From an uncultured Opitutia bacterium (GTDB lineage Bacteria > Verrucomicrobiota > Verrucomicrobiia > Opitutales > Opitutaceae): a stretch of DNA of 53,548 bases. This document shows positions 44,222 to 53,544 of the stretch, piece by piece (position 1 is the stretch's first letter; each line of letters opens with the position of its first letter). The notes under the pieces are model-generated. The model did not search any database and was not told where the DNA came from. It was given only the letters and a program-made list of their open reading frames with translations. The stretch is taken from contig CAIONS010000030.1 of NCBI GenBank assembly GCA_903859715.1, positions 1-53,548 of the forward strand, read 5' to 3'. The translations under genes and the position numbers were made by a program.

Positions 44222-45208
44222 ATGCCCGATACGCCTGCCATTGAAGTCACCCACCTGGTCAAAGCCTACGCGGGCATCACGGCGGTCAACGACATCAACT
44301 TCCGGGTCGCCCGCGGCGAAATCCTCGGGTTTCTCGGCCCCAACGGCGCCGGCAAGTCCACCACGATGCGCATCCTCACGGGCTACCTGCCTGCGACCTC
44401 GGGCAGCGTCCACATCTGCGGCATCCCGGTCGCCTCTCAGCCCGACGAGGTCAAACGCCAGATCGGCTACATGCCGGAAAACAATCCGCTCCCCGAGGAC
44501 ATGCGCGTCTCGGAGTACCTGTATTTCCGCGGCCGGCTGAAGGAAATCACCCGCCGCAAGCTCGGCCCGCGCATCGACGAGGTCCTCGAGCTCTGCGACC
44601 TCAAGCGCGTCCGCCACAAGATCATCGGCCAGCTCTCCAAGGGTTACCGCCAGCGCGTCGGCATCGCCGAGGCCATCCTTGCCGAGCCGCCCGTCATCAT
44701 CATGGACGAGCCCACCATCGGCCTCGACCCGCACCAGATCCTCATTGTGCGCGACCTCATCGCCAGCCTCCGCGGCCGCATGACCGTCATCATCTCCTCG
44801 CACATCCTCCCCGAGATCGAGGTGACGTGCGACCGCGTGCTCATCATCAACCAGGGCCGCGTCGTCGCGCAGGGCACGCCCGCCGACCTCCGCCGCGAGG
44901 TCCTCGGCAAGTCCACCTACCAGGTCGAGCTGGCCGGCGACCCCGGCACGCTGCCGCCTGTGCTCGCCGCGGTCGAACCCACGCTGCAGGTCACTGCGCA
45001 AGGCGAGCCCGATGCCGAAGGTTTCCGCCGGCTCACCCTCAGCACTGAGCGCGACGCCGAGCTGGGCGAGCCGCTGTTGCGCTCTCTCTCGGCCCCGCCC
45101 TACCGGCTCCGCTCCCTCAGCCGCGCCCACCCGACGCTCGAGGACGTATTTCTCGCCGCCACCCGCCGCAGCTGGGACGTGAAGTCCTCCGACCTCCGCA
45201 AGAAATGA
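44222..45208 (+). CDS. ABC transporter ATPase (GldA-like)
   Basis: A 328-residue ATPase. Walker A GPNGAGKST, the signature LSKGYRQRVG, Walker B VIIMDEP and the switch His in SSHIL are all present, with a C-terminal extension of about 100 residues. The ATPase, the following permease, the GldG-like protein and the DUF4340 protein match the gldA/gldF/gldG arrangement found in non-gliding bacteria too. The ATG at 44222 gives a family-like start. A GTG at 44192 is the alternative. Confidence 0.92.
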   Translation: MPDTPAIEVTHLVKAYAGITAVNDINFRVARGEILGFLGPNGAGKSTTMRILTGYLPATSGSVHICGIPVASQPDEVKRQIGYMPENNPLPEDMRVSEYLYFRGRLKEITRRKLGPRIDEVLELCDLKRVRHKIIGQLSKGYRQRVGIAEAILAEPPVIIMDEPTIGLDPHQILIVRDLIASLRGRMTVIISSHILPEIEVTCDRVLIINQGRVVAQGTPADLRREVLGKSTYQVELAGDPGTLPPVLAAVEPTLQVTAQGEPDAEGFRRLTLSTERDAELGEPLLRSLSAPPYRLRSLSRAHPTLEDVFLAATRRSWDVKSSDLRKK

Positions 45209-45264
45209 AGACCTCCCTTTTTTGTCATTGCGAGGAGACCGCTCGGGGCTGCGCGAATCAACTA

Positions 45265-45290
45265 TCCGGTTTCCGGTTTCCGGTTTCCGC
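45265..45290. repeat. Short tandem repeat before the permease start
   Basis: Four copies of a 7-nt word (TCCGGTT type) end 6 nt before the ATG at 45297, taking the place of a Shine-Dalgarno. The first part of this gap (about 45226-45240) holds GTCATTGCGAGGAGACC, a short relative of another common environmental repeat. Confidence 0.7.
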
Positions 45291-45296
45291 AATCGT

Positions 45297-46058
45297 ATGA
45301 AGCATTTCTTCACCCTCCTCAGCCACGAGATCCGGATGCTGCTCGTCAGCGCGAGCACCTACATCGCGGCGATGCTCTTTCTCGCGTTCATGGGCTTCGT
45401 CTTCACCAGCATCCTCGAGAACTACAGCAAGGTCGCGCAGGAAGTTTCGCCCGCGCAGACCTTCTTCCAGTTTTTCTGGTTCCCGGTGCTCTTCATGGTG
45501 CCGATGCTCACCATGAAGTGCCTCGCCGAGGAACGCCGCCTCGGCACCATCGAGACCCTGCTCACCACGCCCGTGACCACGACCGAGGTCGTCCTCGCGA
45601 AATACGGTGCGGCCTATTTTCTCTATCTCGCGCTCTGGTGCTCGACCGGCGTCTTCTTCTACATCCTGAGCAAGTTCTCCGGCGACACCCGCTTCCTCGA
45701 CGCCGGCCCGCTGATCGGCGGCTATCTGTTCATCGCGGTCTCCGGCCTGCTGTTCATCGCCCTCGGGGTTTTCGCCAGCTCGCTTTCCCGCAACCAGGCC
45801 GTCGCCGCCATCCTCTGCGCCACCATGATCTTCGGGCTCATCTTCGGCCTGAGCTGGCTCGCCGGTTCCAGCGCGCTCAACCGCGAAGTCCTCCAGCCCG
45901 TCCGCGACGCCGTGGATTACGCCCAGGTGATCACCCACCGCGACGACTTCACGCGCGGCATCGTGGACACCCGCCAGCTGCTGTTCTACCTGAGCGGCAC
46001 CGTCCTCGCCATCATCTTCAGCATCCTCAGCGTCGAGGCGAAGCTGCTGCACTCCTGA
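45297..46058 (+). CDS. ABC-2-type permease (GldF-like)
   Basis: A 253-residue integral membrane protein with six helices, beginning FFTLLSHEIRMLLVSASTYI and including AMLFLAFMGFVFTSI, YFLYLALWCSTGVFFYIL, GLLFIALGVFASSL and a last helix near the end (GTVLAIIFSILSVEAK). It is the membrane partner of the ATPase encoded upstream. The open frame back to 45222 runs through the short tandem repeat and is discarded. Confidence 0.9.
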   Translation: MKHFFTLLSHEIRMLLVSASTYIAAMLFLAFMGFVFTSILENYSKVAQEVSPAQTFFQFFWFPVLFMVPMLTMKCLAEERRLGTIETLLTTPVTTTEVVLAKYGAAYFLYLALWCSTGVFFYILSKFSGDTRFLDAGPLIGGYLFIAVSGLLFIALGVFASSLSRNQAVAAILCATMIFGLIFGLSWLAGSSALNREVLQPVRDAVDYAQVITHRDDFTRGIVDTRQLLFYLSGTVLAIIFSILSVEAKLLHS

Positions 46059-46061
46059 GGG

Positions 46062-46198
46062 GAAGTAACAAGTGACAGGTACCCAGTAACAAGAAATTCG
46101 CCCCATAAAATGTCCCACCCGTCTCATCTTCCCTGGCCGTTGAAACTTGGTCTTTCTGCCCTGGCTCTTGGCACTTGTTACTTGGGACTTGTTACTTC
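46062..46198. repeat. Inverted repeat, family E, between permease and GldG-like gene
   Basis: The left arm 46062-46093 and right arm 46167-46198 are imperfect complements made of AAGTAACAAG/CTTGTTACTT words. It starts 3 nt after the permease stop and ends 7 nt before the next ATG. Confidence 0.85.
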
Positions 46199-46205
46199 GT
46201 AACCC

Positions 46206-47702
46206 ATGTCCCCCTTCGACAGCTTCCGCACCGCCCGCTGGATCCGCACGTTCAACCTCGTGCTGCAGGCGGTCCTGTTCCTCACGCTGTTCGGCGGGCT
46301 GAACTACCTCGCGCGCAACCATCCCTCGCGCTACGATCTGACCGCCCGGCACCGCTACTCGCTTTCGCCCGAGACCACAGCCTACCTGGGCAACCTGTCG
46401 CAGCCCACCCGCGTGGTCGTGACGATCACCCCGGACTCCGACAACCCCGGGAACCTGCAGGCCTACCGTGACGTCAGCGGCCTGCTCCGCGAGTACGCCT
46501 ACGCCAGCGAGAGCAACCCGAACGGCCGCATCACCGTGGAGTACCTCGATGTCTACAAGAACCGCCACAAGGCCGAGGAATACGGGATCGAGTCGCCGGA
46601 GATCGTCGTGGTGATCTGCGGCGAGAAGCGCCGCGCCCTGACCATCGACGACCTGTACAGCGTGAAGGACAAGCAGCGCGAGGCCTTCCAGGGCGAGCAG
46701 GCGCTGACGGCCGCCCTCCTCGAGGTCTCCAGCCAGGGCCGTAAGAAAATCTATTTCCTCACCGGTCACGGCGAACTCAACCCCGAGGATGTCGATCCCG
46801 TCCGCGGACTCTCCTACCTCAAGGACCAGCTGCACGCGCGCAACTTCGACGTCGACCGTCTCGACCTCGCGACCGTGGGCAAGATCCCCGCCGATGCCGC
46901 CCTGATCGTCGCCGTCTCCCCAGAGGTCGGTTACACCGCCGCCGAGCAGGAAATGCTCCGCCAATATCTCGGCGCCGGCGCCGGCCGCTTCCTCGCCCTG
47001 CTCGCGCCCGCCCAGCCGCACGGCCTGGCGAACCTGCTGCTCGACTGGGGCATTCTCATCGACGATGACGTCATCTATGATCCGGGCGCCGGCTACATGA
47101 CCGAGGAAGGCGACCTGATCCTGAAGATTTTCCAACCCCATCCCATCACGCAGGCGCTCATCGACCGTCAGATGCCGCTGCGCATCGGGCAGGCCCGCAG
47201 CGTGCGGCCCGATCCCGGCCGCAAGCTCGGCGGCGGCCTGACCGTCACCACGCTCGCCGTCACCTCCAAGGACGCCTGGGGCGAGGTCAGCTACCGCCTG
47301 CACAACGCGCCGGAATACAATGCGGGCTACGACATCAAGAACGACCGGCCCGGCCTCGAGCCGCCCGATCATCTCGGCGTCGTCATCGCCTCCGAACGGG
47401 TCTCGGCGCGCGCCGGACTCGACTTCAGTGTGCGCGGCGGCCGCATTGTCGTCTTCGGCACCGGCGACCTGATCGCCAACAACCGCATCGCCCTGCCCGG
47501 CAACCTCGACATTTTCCTCAGCGCGGTGAACTGGGCCGTCGACCGCGACACCCAGTTCAACATTCCCGTGCGCCCGATCGAGCGCTTCCAGCTCTCCCTC
47601 AGTGCCAGCGAACTGTCCCGTCTCCGCAGCGTCCTGCTGCTCGGCCTGCCCGGCGCCGTCCTGCTGCTCGGCCTCATCGTCTACTGGACGCGGCGGCGGT
47701 AG
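46206..47702 (+). CDS. GldG-like ABC transporter auxiliary protein
   Basis: A 498-residue protein with one N-terminal helix (LVLQAVLFLTLFGGLNYL), a large extracytoplasmic part and a C-terminal helix (LRSVLLLGLPGAVLLLGLIVYW) followed by basic residues. RYDLTARHRYSLSPETTAYL is the conserved opening of the GldG/ABC-auxiliary family, and KKIYFLTGHGELNPED its central motif. It is probably part of the transporter with the two genes upstream. The substrate is unknown. Confidence 0.88.
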   Translation: MSPFDSFRTARWIRTFNLVLQAVLFLTLFGGLNYLARNHPSRYDLTARHRYSLSPETTAYLGNLSQPTRVVVTITPDSDNPGNLQAYRDVSGLLREYAYASESNPNGRITVEYLDVYKNRHKAEEYGIESPEIVVVICGEKRRALTIDDLYSVKDKQREAFQGEQALTAALLEVSSQGRKKIYFLTGHGELNPEDVDPVRGLSYLKDQLHARNFDVDRLDLATVGKIPADAALIVAVSPEVGYTAAEQEMLRQYLGAGAGRFLALLAPAQPHGLANLLLDWGILIDDDVIYDPGAGYMTEEGDLILKIFQPHPITQALIDRQMPLRIGQARSVRPDPGRKLGGGLTVTTLAVTSKDAWGEVSYRLHNAPEYNAGYDIKNDRPGLEPPDHLGVVIASERVSARAGLDFSVRGGRIVVFGTGDLIANNRIALPGNLDIFLSAVNWAVDRDTQFNIPVRPIERFQLSLSASELSRLRSVLLLGLPGAVLLLGLIVYWTRRR

Positions 47703-47724
47703 CGCCGGCGCCTTATGCCATGAT

Positions 47725-47815
47725 TGTCATTCTGAACGCAGTGAAGAATCCACTTGGATAGCATCGAAGCGCGCCGCGAGGTCTCACTGGATTCTTCGCT
47801 GCGCTCAGAATGACA
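47725..47815. repeat. Inverted repeat, family C
   Basis: The left arm 47725-47752 and right arm 47788-47815 are near-perfect complements around a CATTCTGAACGCAG core. It fills the gap between the GldG-like and DUF4340 genes. Confidence 0.88.
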
Positions 47816-47816
47816 G

Positions 47817-47850
47817 CCTCTTTCAACTTTACTCTTTCAACTTTCAACCC
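47817..47850. repeat. Tandem CTTTCAA repeat before the DUF4340 start
   Basis: CTCTTTCAACTTTACTC then TTTCAACTTTCAACCC, several copies of a short word, ending 9 nt before the ATG at 47860. No Shine-Dalgarno follows. Confidence 0.65.
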
Positions 47851-47859
47851 ACCCGGAAC

Positions 47860-49830
47860 ATGCGCACCAAAGTCACGCTCGTCCTCCTTTTCCTGAACGT
47901 CGCCCTGTTCTTCTTCATCTTCCAGTTCGAGCGCCGCTGGCGCACCGAGGAAGGCTGGAAGGAGGCGCGCCGCCGCGTCCTCGGCGCCGAGGCGGCCGAC
48001 ATCCGCGCGCTCGAAATCACCGGCGGCACCCACGTCCTCGCCCTCGAGAAGCGCGGCGACACCTGGTTCGTCACCTCGCCCCTGGAATGGCCCGCCAATC
48101 CCAACGCCGTCAACCGCATCCTCACCGAGCTCCAGTTTCTCGAGCATGAGACCAGCTTCAACGTCGCCGATCTCGCCAAGAGCGGCCTGACCCTTGCCAA
48201 CTACGGCCTCGATCAGCCGCGGCTCACCATCACCATCACCTCCGGCGATCCCGCCAGCCCGTCGCTCGCCACCAATCCCACCCGCGTCACGCGCCTCCGG
48301 ATCGGTGACCTGACCAAGGACGGGCTCCGTCTCTATCTCCTCTCGCCTGACGGCGAGCGCATCCATGTCGTCAGCCAGAGCCTCGCCCGCAGCCTCGGGC
48401 TCACGGTCGATGACCTCCGCTCCGATGCGCTCTTCACCATCCCCGTCTTCGAGGCCGTCTCGCTCAACCTCCAGACCGCCGCGCCCGCCAGTCTCCGCAT
48501 CCGCCTGCACCGCGCCGGCAGCCGCTGGTCGTTCGAGACGCCGATCGTCGCCCGCGCCAGCAAGAACGCCGCCGAGCTCGCCATCAACGGCCTGAACGCC
48601 CTCCGCGTGGATACCTTCATCACCGCCAACCCGCCCGCCACACTGCCCGCCGACAAGCCCTCCCTGAGCATCAGCCTCGAGGGCAACAACCGCCGCGAAA
48701 CTCTCTTCCTTGGCGATCAGGTCGCCGCCGCCGGACCGGCGAAGAAATCCGACGCCCCGGCGTACTATGCCCAGCTCAAGGACAGCAGCGCGCTGCGCAG
48801 CGCGTTTTTCACCGTCCGGATTCCCGCCGCCTTGATGGACACCCTGCGCACCGCGCAGGTCTCGCTGCGCGAAAAACGCGTGCTCGATTTTGATGCCGCC
48901 ACGGTCAGCGCGATTACCCTCATCGCTCCCTATCAGCCCGATCTCACGCTGCAGCGACTGGAAACCGGCGCCGCGTCCACCGACAGCCCCGCGTGGCAGA
49001 TCATCCGCCGGGGCGAGGCCGCTGCCGGGCCGCAAACCCAGCCGGCCGACCGCGCCACCGTGCAGCGGCTGCTCGATCAACTCGCCCAGCTCACGGCGGT
49101 CGATCCGGATGCCTTCAAGAGCGATGCGCCCACCGCGGCCGACCTGGAGGCGTGGGGTTTCAACCGCCCCGAACGCGAAGTCTCGCTCACGGTCGCCGGC
49201 AGCCCGGTGCCCGTTTCCCTGCAGCTGGGCACGGACGCGAAGCACAATGTCTATGCCCGCCTCGGTCCCACCGCCAACCCGGGTTCGTCCATCTACTCCG
49301 TCGACGCCGCCATCCTGCGCGAGTTGTCCGTGGCGCCGCGCGCCTGGCGCGAACGCCTCCTGGGCGAACTGCCCGCTGGCGCGCATCTCACCGCGCTCAA
49401 GCTGACCGATCTCAGCACCGGCAAGGTCGTGTTCGACACGACCCTCAATGAAGCCGGCCAGCCGCCCGCCGGCGTGGCGAACGCGCCCGCCCTCGCCACC
49501 GTCGCGGCCCAATTGCGCAGCCTCCGCGCCCGGGAGTTCATCCTCGACCAGTTCGCCGACAAGGTGACCGTCGCCGGTGAGGAGCGCCCGTGGCACTACC
49601 GGCTTGAGGCCACCGTCACCCTCGTCGGCGGCGCCGGCGAACAGACCCGTGTGACCACGCTGTTCCTCACCGGCCGCGTCGGCGGCGATCTGCAGCTCGC
49701 CGGCTCGCCCGTGAAGGAATACAACGCCGTGTTCTCCATCGAGCAGCCGCTGCTCGATGCGCTGTGGACGCTCACCGAGGGCCCACGCGACCCCGGCCCG
49801 CCGCCGCCCGCCGCCGACACAAAGCCCTGA
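47860..49830 (+). CDS. DUF4340-domain membrane-anchored protein
   Basis: A 656-residue protein with an N-terminal anchor helix (VTLVLLFLNVALFFFIFQF) and an extracytoplasmic part with at least two DUF4340 modules (VLALEKRGDTWFVTSPLEWP and later KNAAELAINGLNALRVDTFI), which read as repeated beta-rich units. In other genomes DUF4340 genes commonly follow gldG-like genes, as here. Its function is unknown. The open frame upstream runs back to 47602 through a repeat. The ATG at 47860 is chosen. Confidence 0.87.
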   Translation: MRTKVTLVLLFLNVALFFFIFQFERRWRTEEGWKEARRRVLGAEAADIRALEITGGTHVLALEKRGDTWFVTSPLEWPANPNAVNRILTELQFLEHETSFNVADLAKSGLTLANYGLDQPRLTITITSGDPASPSLATNPTRVTRLRIGDLTKDGLRLYLLSPDGERIHVVSQSLARSLGLTVDDLRSDALFTIPVFEAVSLNLQTAAPASLRIRLHRAGSRWSFETPIVARASKNAAELAINGLNALRVDTFITANPPATLPADKPSLSISLEGNNRRETLFLGDQVAAAGPAKKSDAPAYYAQLKDSSALRSAFFTVRIPAALMDTLRTAQVSLREKRVLDFDAATVSAITLIAPYQPDLTLQRLETGAASTDSPAWQIIRRGEAAAGPQTQPADRATVQRLLDQLAQLTAVDPDAFKSDAPTAADLEAWGFNRPEREVSLTVAGSPVPVSLQLGTDAKHNVYARLGPTANPGSSIYSVDAAILRELSVAPRAWRERLLGELPAGAHLTALKLTDLSTGKVVFDTTLNEAGQPPAGVANAPALATVAAQLRSLRAREFILDQFADKVTVAGEERPWHYRLEATVTLVGGAGEQTRVTTLFLTGRVGGDLQLAGSPVKEYNAVFSIEQPLLDALWTLTEGPRDPGPPPPAADTKP

Positions 49831-49849
49831 TCCCGCCCGCCTGGTCCTG

Positions 49850-52657
49850 ATGAAACCCTGGCTGAAATACTGCTGGCAGGGCACGCGCCTTTGCGGCGCG
49901 TGCGTGCTGGGGCTTGTCCGGTGGACGCTGTGGCTCGCCCTCTGCCTGCTGCTCGCGTTCCAGATCTGGGTCGCCTCGTCGCAGGAACTCGCCGTGCCCG
50001 GCTTTGTGCTGCGGATGTTCGAGGCCCGCCTCGCCGTCTCTCACGTGCAGGTGAAATTCGGCCACGCCCGGTTCGATCCCTCGGGCCGCATCCTGATCGA
50101 TGATCTGCGGCTCTCGCTCCCGGCCTTCGCCGAGCCCATCGCCGTGACCCACGCCGCCTACATCGAGTTTGACCCGTGGCTGCTGCTCGCCGGCAAATTC
50201 GAGCCGCACAGCCTGCATTTGTCCGGCACCAGCTTCGCCGTGCCCGCGATGCTCTCCCGCAGCGGCCGGTCCGAGGATGTGCTCCGCGACCTCGACGCCA
50301 CGTTTCACCTGGAGAAGGACGAACTCGTCATCGAGCACCTGACCGCGCGGATCGCCGGGATCGCCGTGGCGGCCCAGGGCGCGATCCACCTGACGCCGCA
50401 GCTCGGCGCGGCCCGCGTCGAGCCGCTGCCGATCCCCGATTATCTCGCCGAGCATTACCCCGATCTTTGCCGCCAGCTTATCCGCGTGGTCGATCGGCTC
50501 ACCGCACTCGATCAGCCCGAGCTGCGGCTCGATCTGATTCCCTCCAACACCCGCGGAGCCATCGCGACCGTCACCATTTCCGCCCGCGGCTTCAAGCTCA
50601 CCGAGCCCTACCCGGTCCAGGCCAGCGGCCTCCGGCTCACGACCCGTTTTCCCCTGCAGGGCGCGGCCCCCGTCATGGCGCCGCTCAACCTGACCGTGGA
50701 CGACCTGCAACTCGCCGGGGATATCTCGTTCCATGCGGTGCATGCGCGGCTGCGCGGCCCGCTCCAGCCCGAGCAATATACCTACGAGCCGCGTGAGATG
50801 CTCCTGCGCGCTGACCGGGTTTCCGCCCGGGGATTCGTCCTTACTCAACTGTCGGCCCGGATCACTTCCCGGGGATTCGTCTTCACCCAGCCCGCGTCCG
50901 GCACGCTGCCGCGGTTGCAGGGCGAACTCGTCGCCGACTGCGCCGGCCAGCCGCTGGCGATCCGCGGCCAGGCTGACCTCGCGCAAAAAACCGCCACCTT
51001 CCGCCTCGACGGCGCACTGTCCCCCGCGTTGCTCAACCCGATCGGCGCCGCGATCCATCACGATGTGCGGCCGTACATCGGGTTCGGCGCGCCCGTGCAG
51101 TTGGGAATCAACGTGACCTTTGCGCCCGGCTGGCAGTTCACGCGGCTGACCGGCCGCGTGCACGCGAGCCAGGTCGACGCCTACCACGTGCCGATTGACG
51201 AAGGCGGCGGCGAGATCGAGTTCGATGGCCGCCACTTCATCGCCCGCCATGCCTTCGCGCGGCTCGGCGAGAATGCGGCTCGCGGCAGTTTCGAGCAGGA
51301 TTTCTCGAATCTCCAGTTCCGCTTTCTGCTCGAGGGCCGGCTGCGGCCGCTCGAGATCTCGGGCTGGTTTGGCAAATGGTGGCCGGCCTTCTTCGACGAC
51401 TTCGCCTTTCCCGCCGTGCCGCCCGAGGCGAGCGTGGACGTGTCCGGCCAGTGGAAACAGGGCCGGCTCTCGACGGTGTTTGTCTACGCGGACAGCACCG
51501 CGCCCGTCATTCACCAGGTGAAATTCGACCACATGCGGACGCTGCTCTTCATCCGGCCGAACTTCTTCGATGACCTGGAGCTCTTTGCCACGATCGGTTC
51601 CGGTTCCGCCCGCGGCACGTTCACCCGGGAGATCGACGCGGGCAGCTATGCACTGGTCGGCATGAGCCTGGATTTTGACTCTACTCTCGGCCTGGATGTC
51701 CCCGGAAAGATTTTCGGGCCCGCCGTGGTGGATCAATTGGCGGCCTTCCAGTTCGACAATCCGCCGGTGGTAAAACTCCAGGCCCACTTCGACGGACCGG
51801 CCTCACCCACGGGCGTGCATCAGACGATGCAGATCGAGGCCCAGTCCAATGGCGGCTTCGCCTTCCATGGCTTTCCGTTGAGCAACCTGTCCTTCCGGGC
51901 CGGCCTGCGCGACGATGAGCTCACGCTCGACAACGTTAAGGTCAATTTCGCCGGCGGCATAGTGAGCGGCAAAGCCCGCGTCTGGGGCCAGGACGCGGAA
52001 CGCCGCCTGGGTTTCGACTATTCGCTGCGCGACGGCAGCCTCGGGCAGGCGGTGCGCGTGCTGGAGGAATTTGCCGCCCACCAGAAGGGACTGCCGCCGC
52101 CCGCCCCGGGTAAGTTTGTCCAGGACAAGGCCGGCGTGAAGGTCGAGCTCGCCGTGTCCGCCGAGGGCCGCTACGCCGATCCTTACAGCTTCAAGGGCGA
52201 GGGCCACGCGGCGCTGGAGGGCGCGGCCTTGGGCGAAGTCCACCTGCTCGGCCTGCTGTCAGAGCTGCTGCCCTTCACTTCCCTGCGGTTCACCTCCGCC
52301 GTGGCCAATTTCAAGGTCGAGGGCCCCCGGCTCGTGTTCTCCGAGGTCAGTGCGACCGGCGCCAACTCCGCCATCGACGCCCACGGCAGTTACGCCCTCG
52401 ACCAGCGCACGCTCGACTTCAAGGCCCGCGTGAATCCTTTCCGCGAAAGCAAATTCCTGCCCACGATCGTCATCGGCGCCGTGCTCACGCCCTTCGCCAG
52501 CGTGCTCGAGGTCAAGCTCACCGGCACCCTCGACAAGCCGGCCTGGAGCTTCGTGAACGGCCCGACCAATTTCCTGCGCAACCTGGCCCGCCCCGCCGCA
52601 ACCCCCGCCGGTTCGACCGAGGTGCCCGACAAGCAGTCCGATTATCTGCACCGCTGA
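49850..52657 (+). CDS. AsmA/YhdP-like inner-membrane-anchored giant protein
   Basis: A 935-residue protein with an N-terminal helix (LGLVRWTLWLALCLLLAFQIW) and a very long beta-rich extracytoplasmic part. The C-terminal third carries the AsmA-2-type pattern (MSLDFDSTLGLDVPGKIFGP, GHAALEGAALGEVHLLGLLS, ALDQRTLDFKARVNPF). AsmA-like proteins are proposed to carry phospholipids between inner and outer membranes. It starts 19 nt after the DUF4340 stop and may be cotranscribed. Confidence 0.8.
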   Translation: MKPWLKYCWQGTRLCGACVLGLVRWTLWLALCLLLAFQIWVASSQELAVPGFVLRMFEARLAVSHVQVKFGHARFDPSGRILIDDLRLSLPAFAEPIAVTHAAYIEFDPWLLLAGKFEPHSLHLSGTSFAVPAMLSRSGRSEDVLRDLDATFHLEKDELVIEHLTARIAGIAVAAQGAIHLTPQLGAARVEPLPIPDYLAEHYPDLCRQLIRVVDRLTALDQPELRLDLIPSNTRGAIATVTISARGFKLTEPYPVQASGLRLTTRFPLQGAAPVMAPLNLTVDDLQLAGDISFHAVHARLRGPLQPEQYTYEPREMLLRADRVSARGFVLTQLSARITSRGFVFTQPASGTLPRLQGELVADCAGQPLAIRGQADLAQKTATFRLDGALSPALLNPIGAAIHHDVRPYIGFGAPVQLGINVTFAPGWQFTRLTGRVHASQVDAYHVPIDEGGGEIEFDGRHFIARHAFARLGENAARGSFEQDFSNLQFRFLLEGRLRPLEISGWFGKWWPAFFDDFAFPAVPPEASVDVSGQWKQGRLSTVFVYADSTAPVIHQVKFDHMRTLLFIRPNFFDDLELFATIGSGSARGTFTREIDAGSYALVGMSLDFDSTLGLDVPGKIFGPAVVDQLAAFQFDNPPVVKLQAHFDGPASPTGVHQTMQIEAQSNGGFAFHGFPLSNLSFRAGLRDDELTLDNVKVNFAGGIVSGKARVWGQDAERRLGFDYSLRDGSLGQAVRVLEEFAAHQKGLPPPAPGKFVQDKAGVKVELAVSAEGRYADPYSFKGEGHAALEGAALGEVHLLGLLSELLPFTSLRFTSAVANFKVEGPRLVFSEVSATGANSAIDAHGSYALDQRTLDFKARVNPFRESKFLPTIVIGAVLTPFASVLEVKLTGTLDKPAWSFVNGPTNFLRNLARPAATPAGSTEVPDKQSDYLHR

Positions 52658-52694
52658 GGGTTTGTCCTACAGTGAAGCGCATCCCGGAGAAATT

Positions 52695-53544
52695 GTAGGG
52701 CGGGGTCGCTGACCCCGTCTTGGTTTCGAGAATATATTCCCGCAGATCACACAGATAAGGTCAGTCGCGTGGAGGGGCTTTTGACGTGATGCGCTTACCT
52801 TGGCTCGGTAGGCCTGCAAGAACATCGCCTGACGCGGTAAATGTGAAAGCTACATCAACGGACCACGCGATTTTCTCGCCCTCGCGCATCACAGACACTT
52901 CGCGTCCATCGTCACCTTTCACCACTTCAGCATATTGGAGCCTTGCAGGTAAAAAACGCCATTGCATCACTGCCTTTTCCACTGCTTCGCGGAAACCAGA
53001 ACCATACGAATTAGGTGTAGAAAAGACCGCTAAGCTCGGCTGAATTCCCGAGACCAGACCGGTACTATCTATGTCTACTCGTACGCCAATCGTTACCGTG
53101 CCTTTTGGGGAGTCTATTGCGCTCTTTGGGTAAGTCGGCGTCGCCAACGGCAGGAGAGGCTCCGGGGGAATCGCGTACTCGGCGCCGCCGCTAGACTCTT
53201 TCGAGGGCTTTGGCTGGTTCGCGTCTAGCTGAGCTGGCGTCACAAAACTGAACGAGGACGCACCGCTTGGGGTAGGGACCGTTGCGTGGTGACATGCGCT
53301 CGAACTGAGTAAGCCAAGCAATAGGAGGTTTTTCGTAACGCACGATGGACGTACTCGCAAATTCGCTTTTCTGGTAGGACTCATGCGCTGCCTAGATTGG
53401 CACGGTGTCCGTCGTCTCCGCTGGGGTGTCAACGTAATTGGCATACAAAACAGCGGTCTTGTCGTTCCATTATGACGGACCTGTTTCAGATGCTATGACG
53501 GACAAGTTTGCGAAGGGTTGGCGGGGTCAGCGACCCCGCCCTAC
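52695..53544. repeat. Inverted family A arms bracketing the TonB-like gene
   Basis: Arms 52695-52719 and 53520-53544 are reverse complements at 24 of 25 positions, 825 bp apart in start position, with the TonB-like gene between them. All other family A copies in the window have their arms within 100 bp. Confidence 0.8.
52761..53384 (-). CDS. TonB C-terminal-domain lipoprotein
   Basis: A 207-residue protein with a lipoprotein signal: LLLLGLLSSSAC with the lipidated Cys at 31. The C-terminal half has a TonB-like fold: YPKSAIDSPKGTVTIGVRVD, then IDSTGLVSGIQPSLAVFSTP and FREAVEKAVMQWRFLPARL. It lacks the N-terminal transmembrane anchor and the long Pro-rich span of a classic TonB. No ExbB or ExbD is nearby. 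GC content is visibly lower than in the neighbours and the gene is bracketed by inverted repeats. Start: the ATG at 53382-53384. An in-frame ATG at 53442-53444 would add 20 basic residues. Confidence 0.8.
   Translation of the reverse strand: MSPTRKANLRVRPSCVTKNLLLLGLLSSSACHHATVPTPSGASSFSFVTPAQLDANQPKPSKESSGGAEYAIPPEPLLPLATPTYPKSAIDSPKGTVTIGVRVDIDSTGLVSGIQPSLAVFSTPNSYGSGFREAVEKAVMQWRFLPARLQYAEVVKGDDGREVSVMREGEKIAWSVDVAFTFTASGDVLAGLPSQGKRITSKAPPRD

Noticed and set aside
45258-47372. 704-codon minus-strand frame across the permease and GldG-like genes
   Set aside because: Antisense shadow of GC-rich coding DNA. It runs through an inverted repeat, which a real gene would not conserve.
47713-51787. 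Minus-strand frames of 723 and 671 codons across the DUF4340 and AsmA-like genes
   Set aside because: Gly/Arg/Glu-rich shadows without domains. The plus-strand genes have clear membrane anchors and family motifs.
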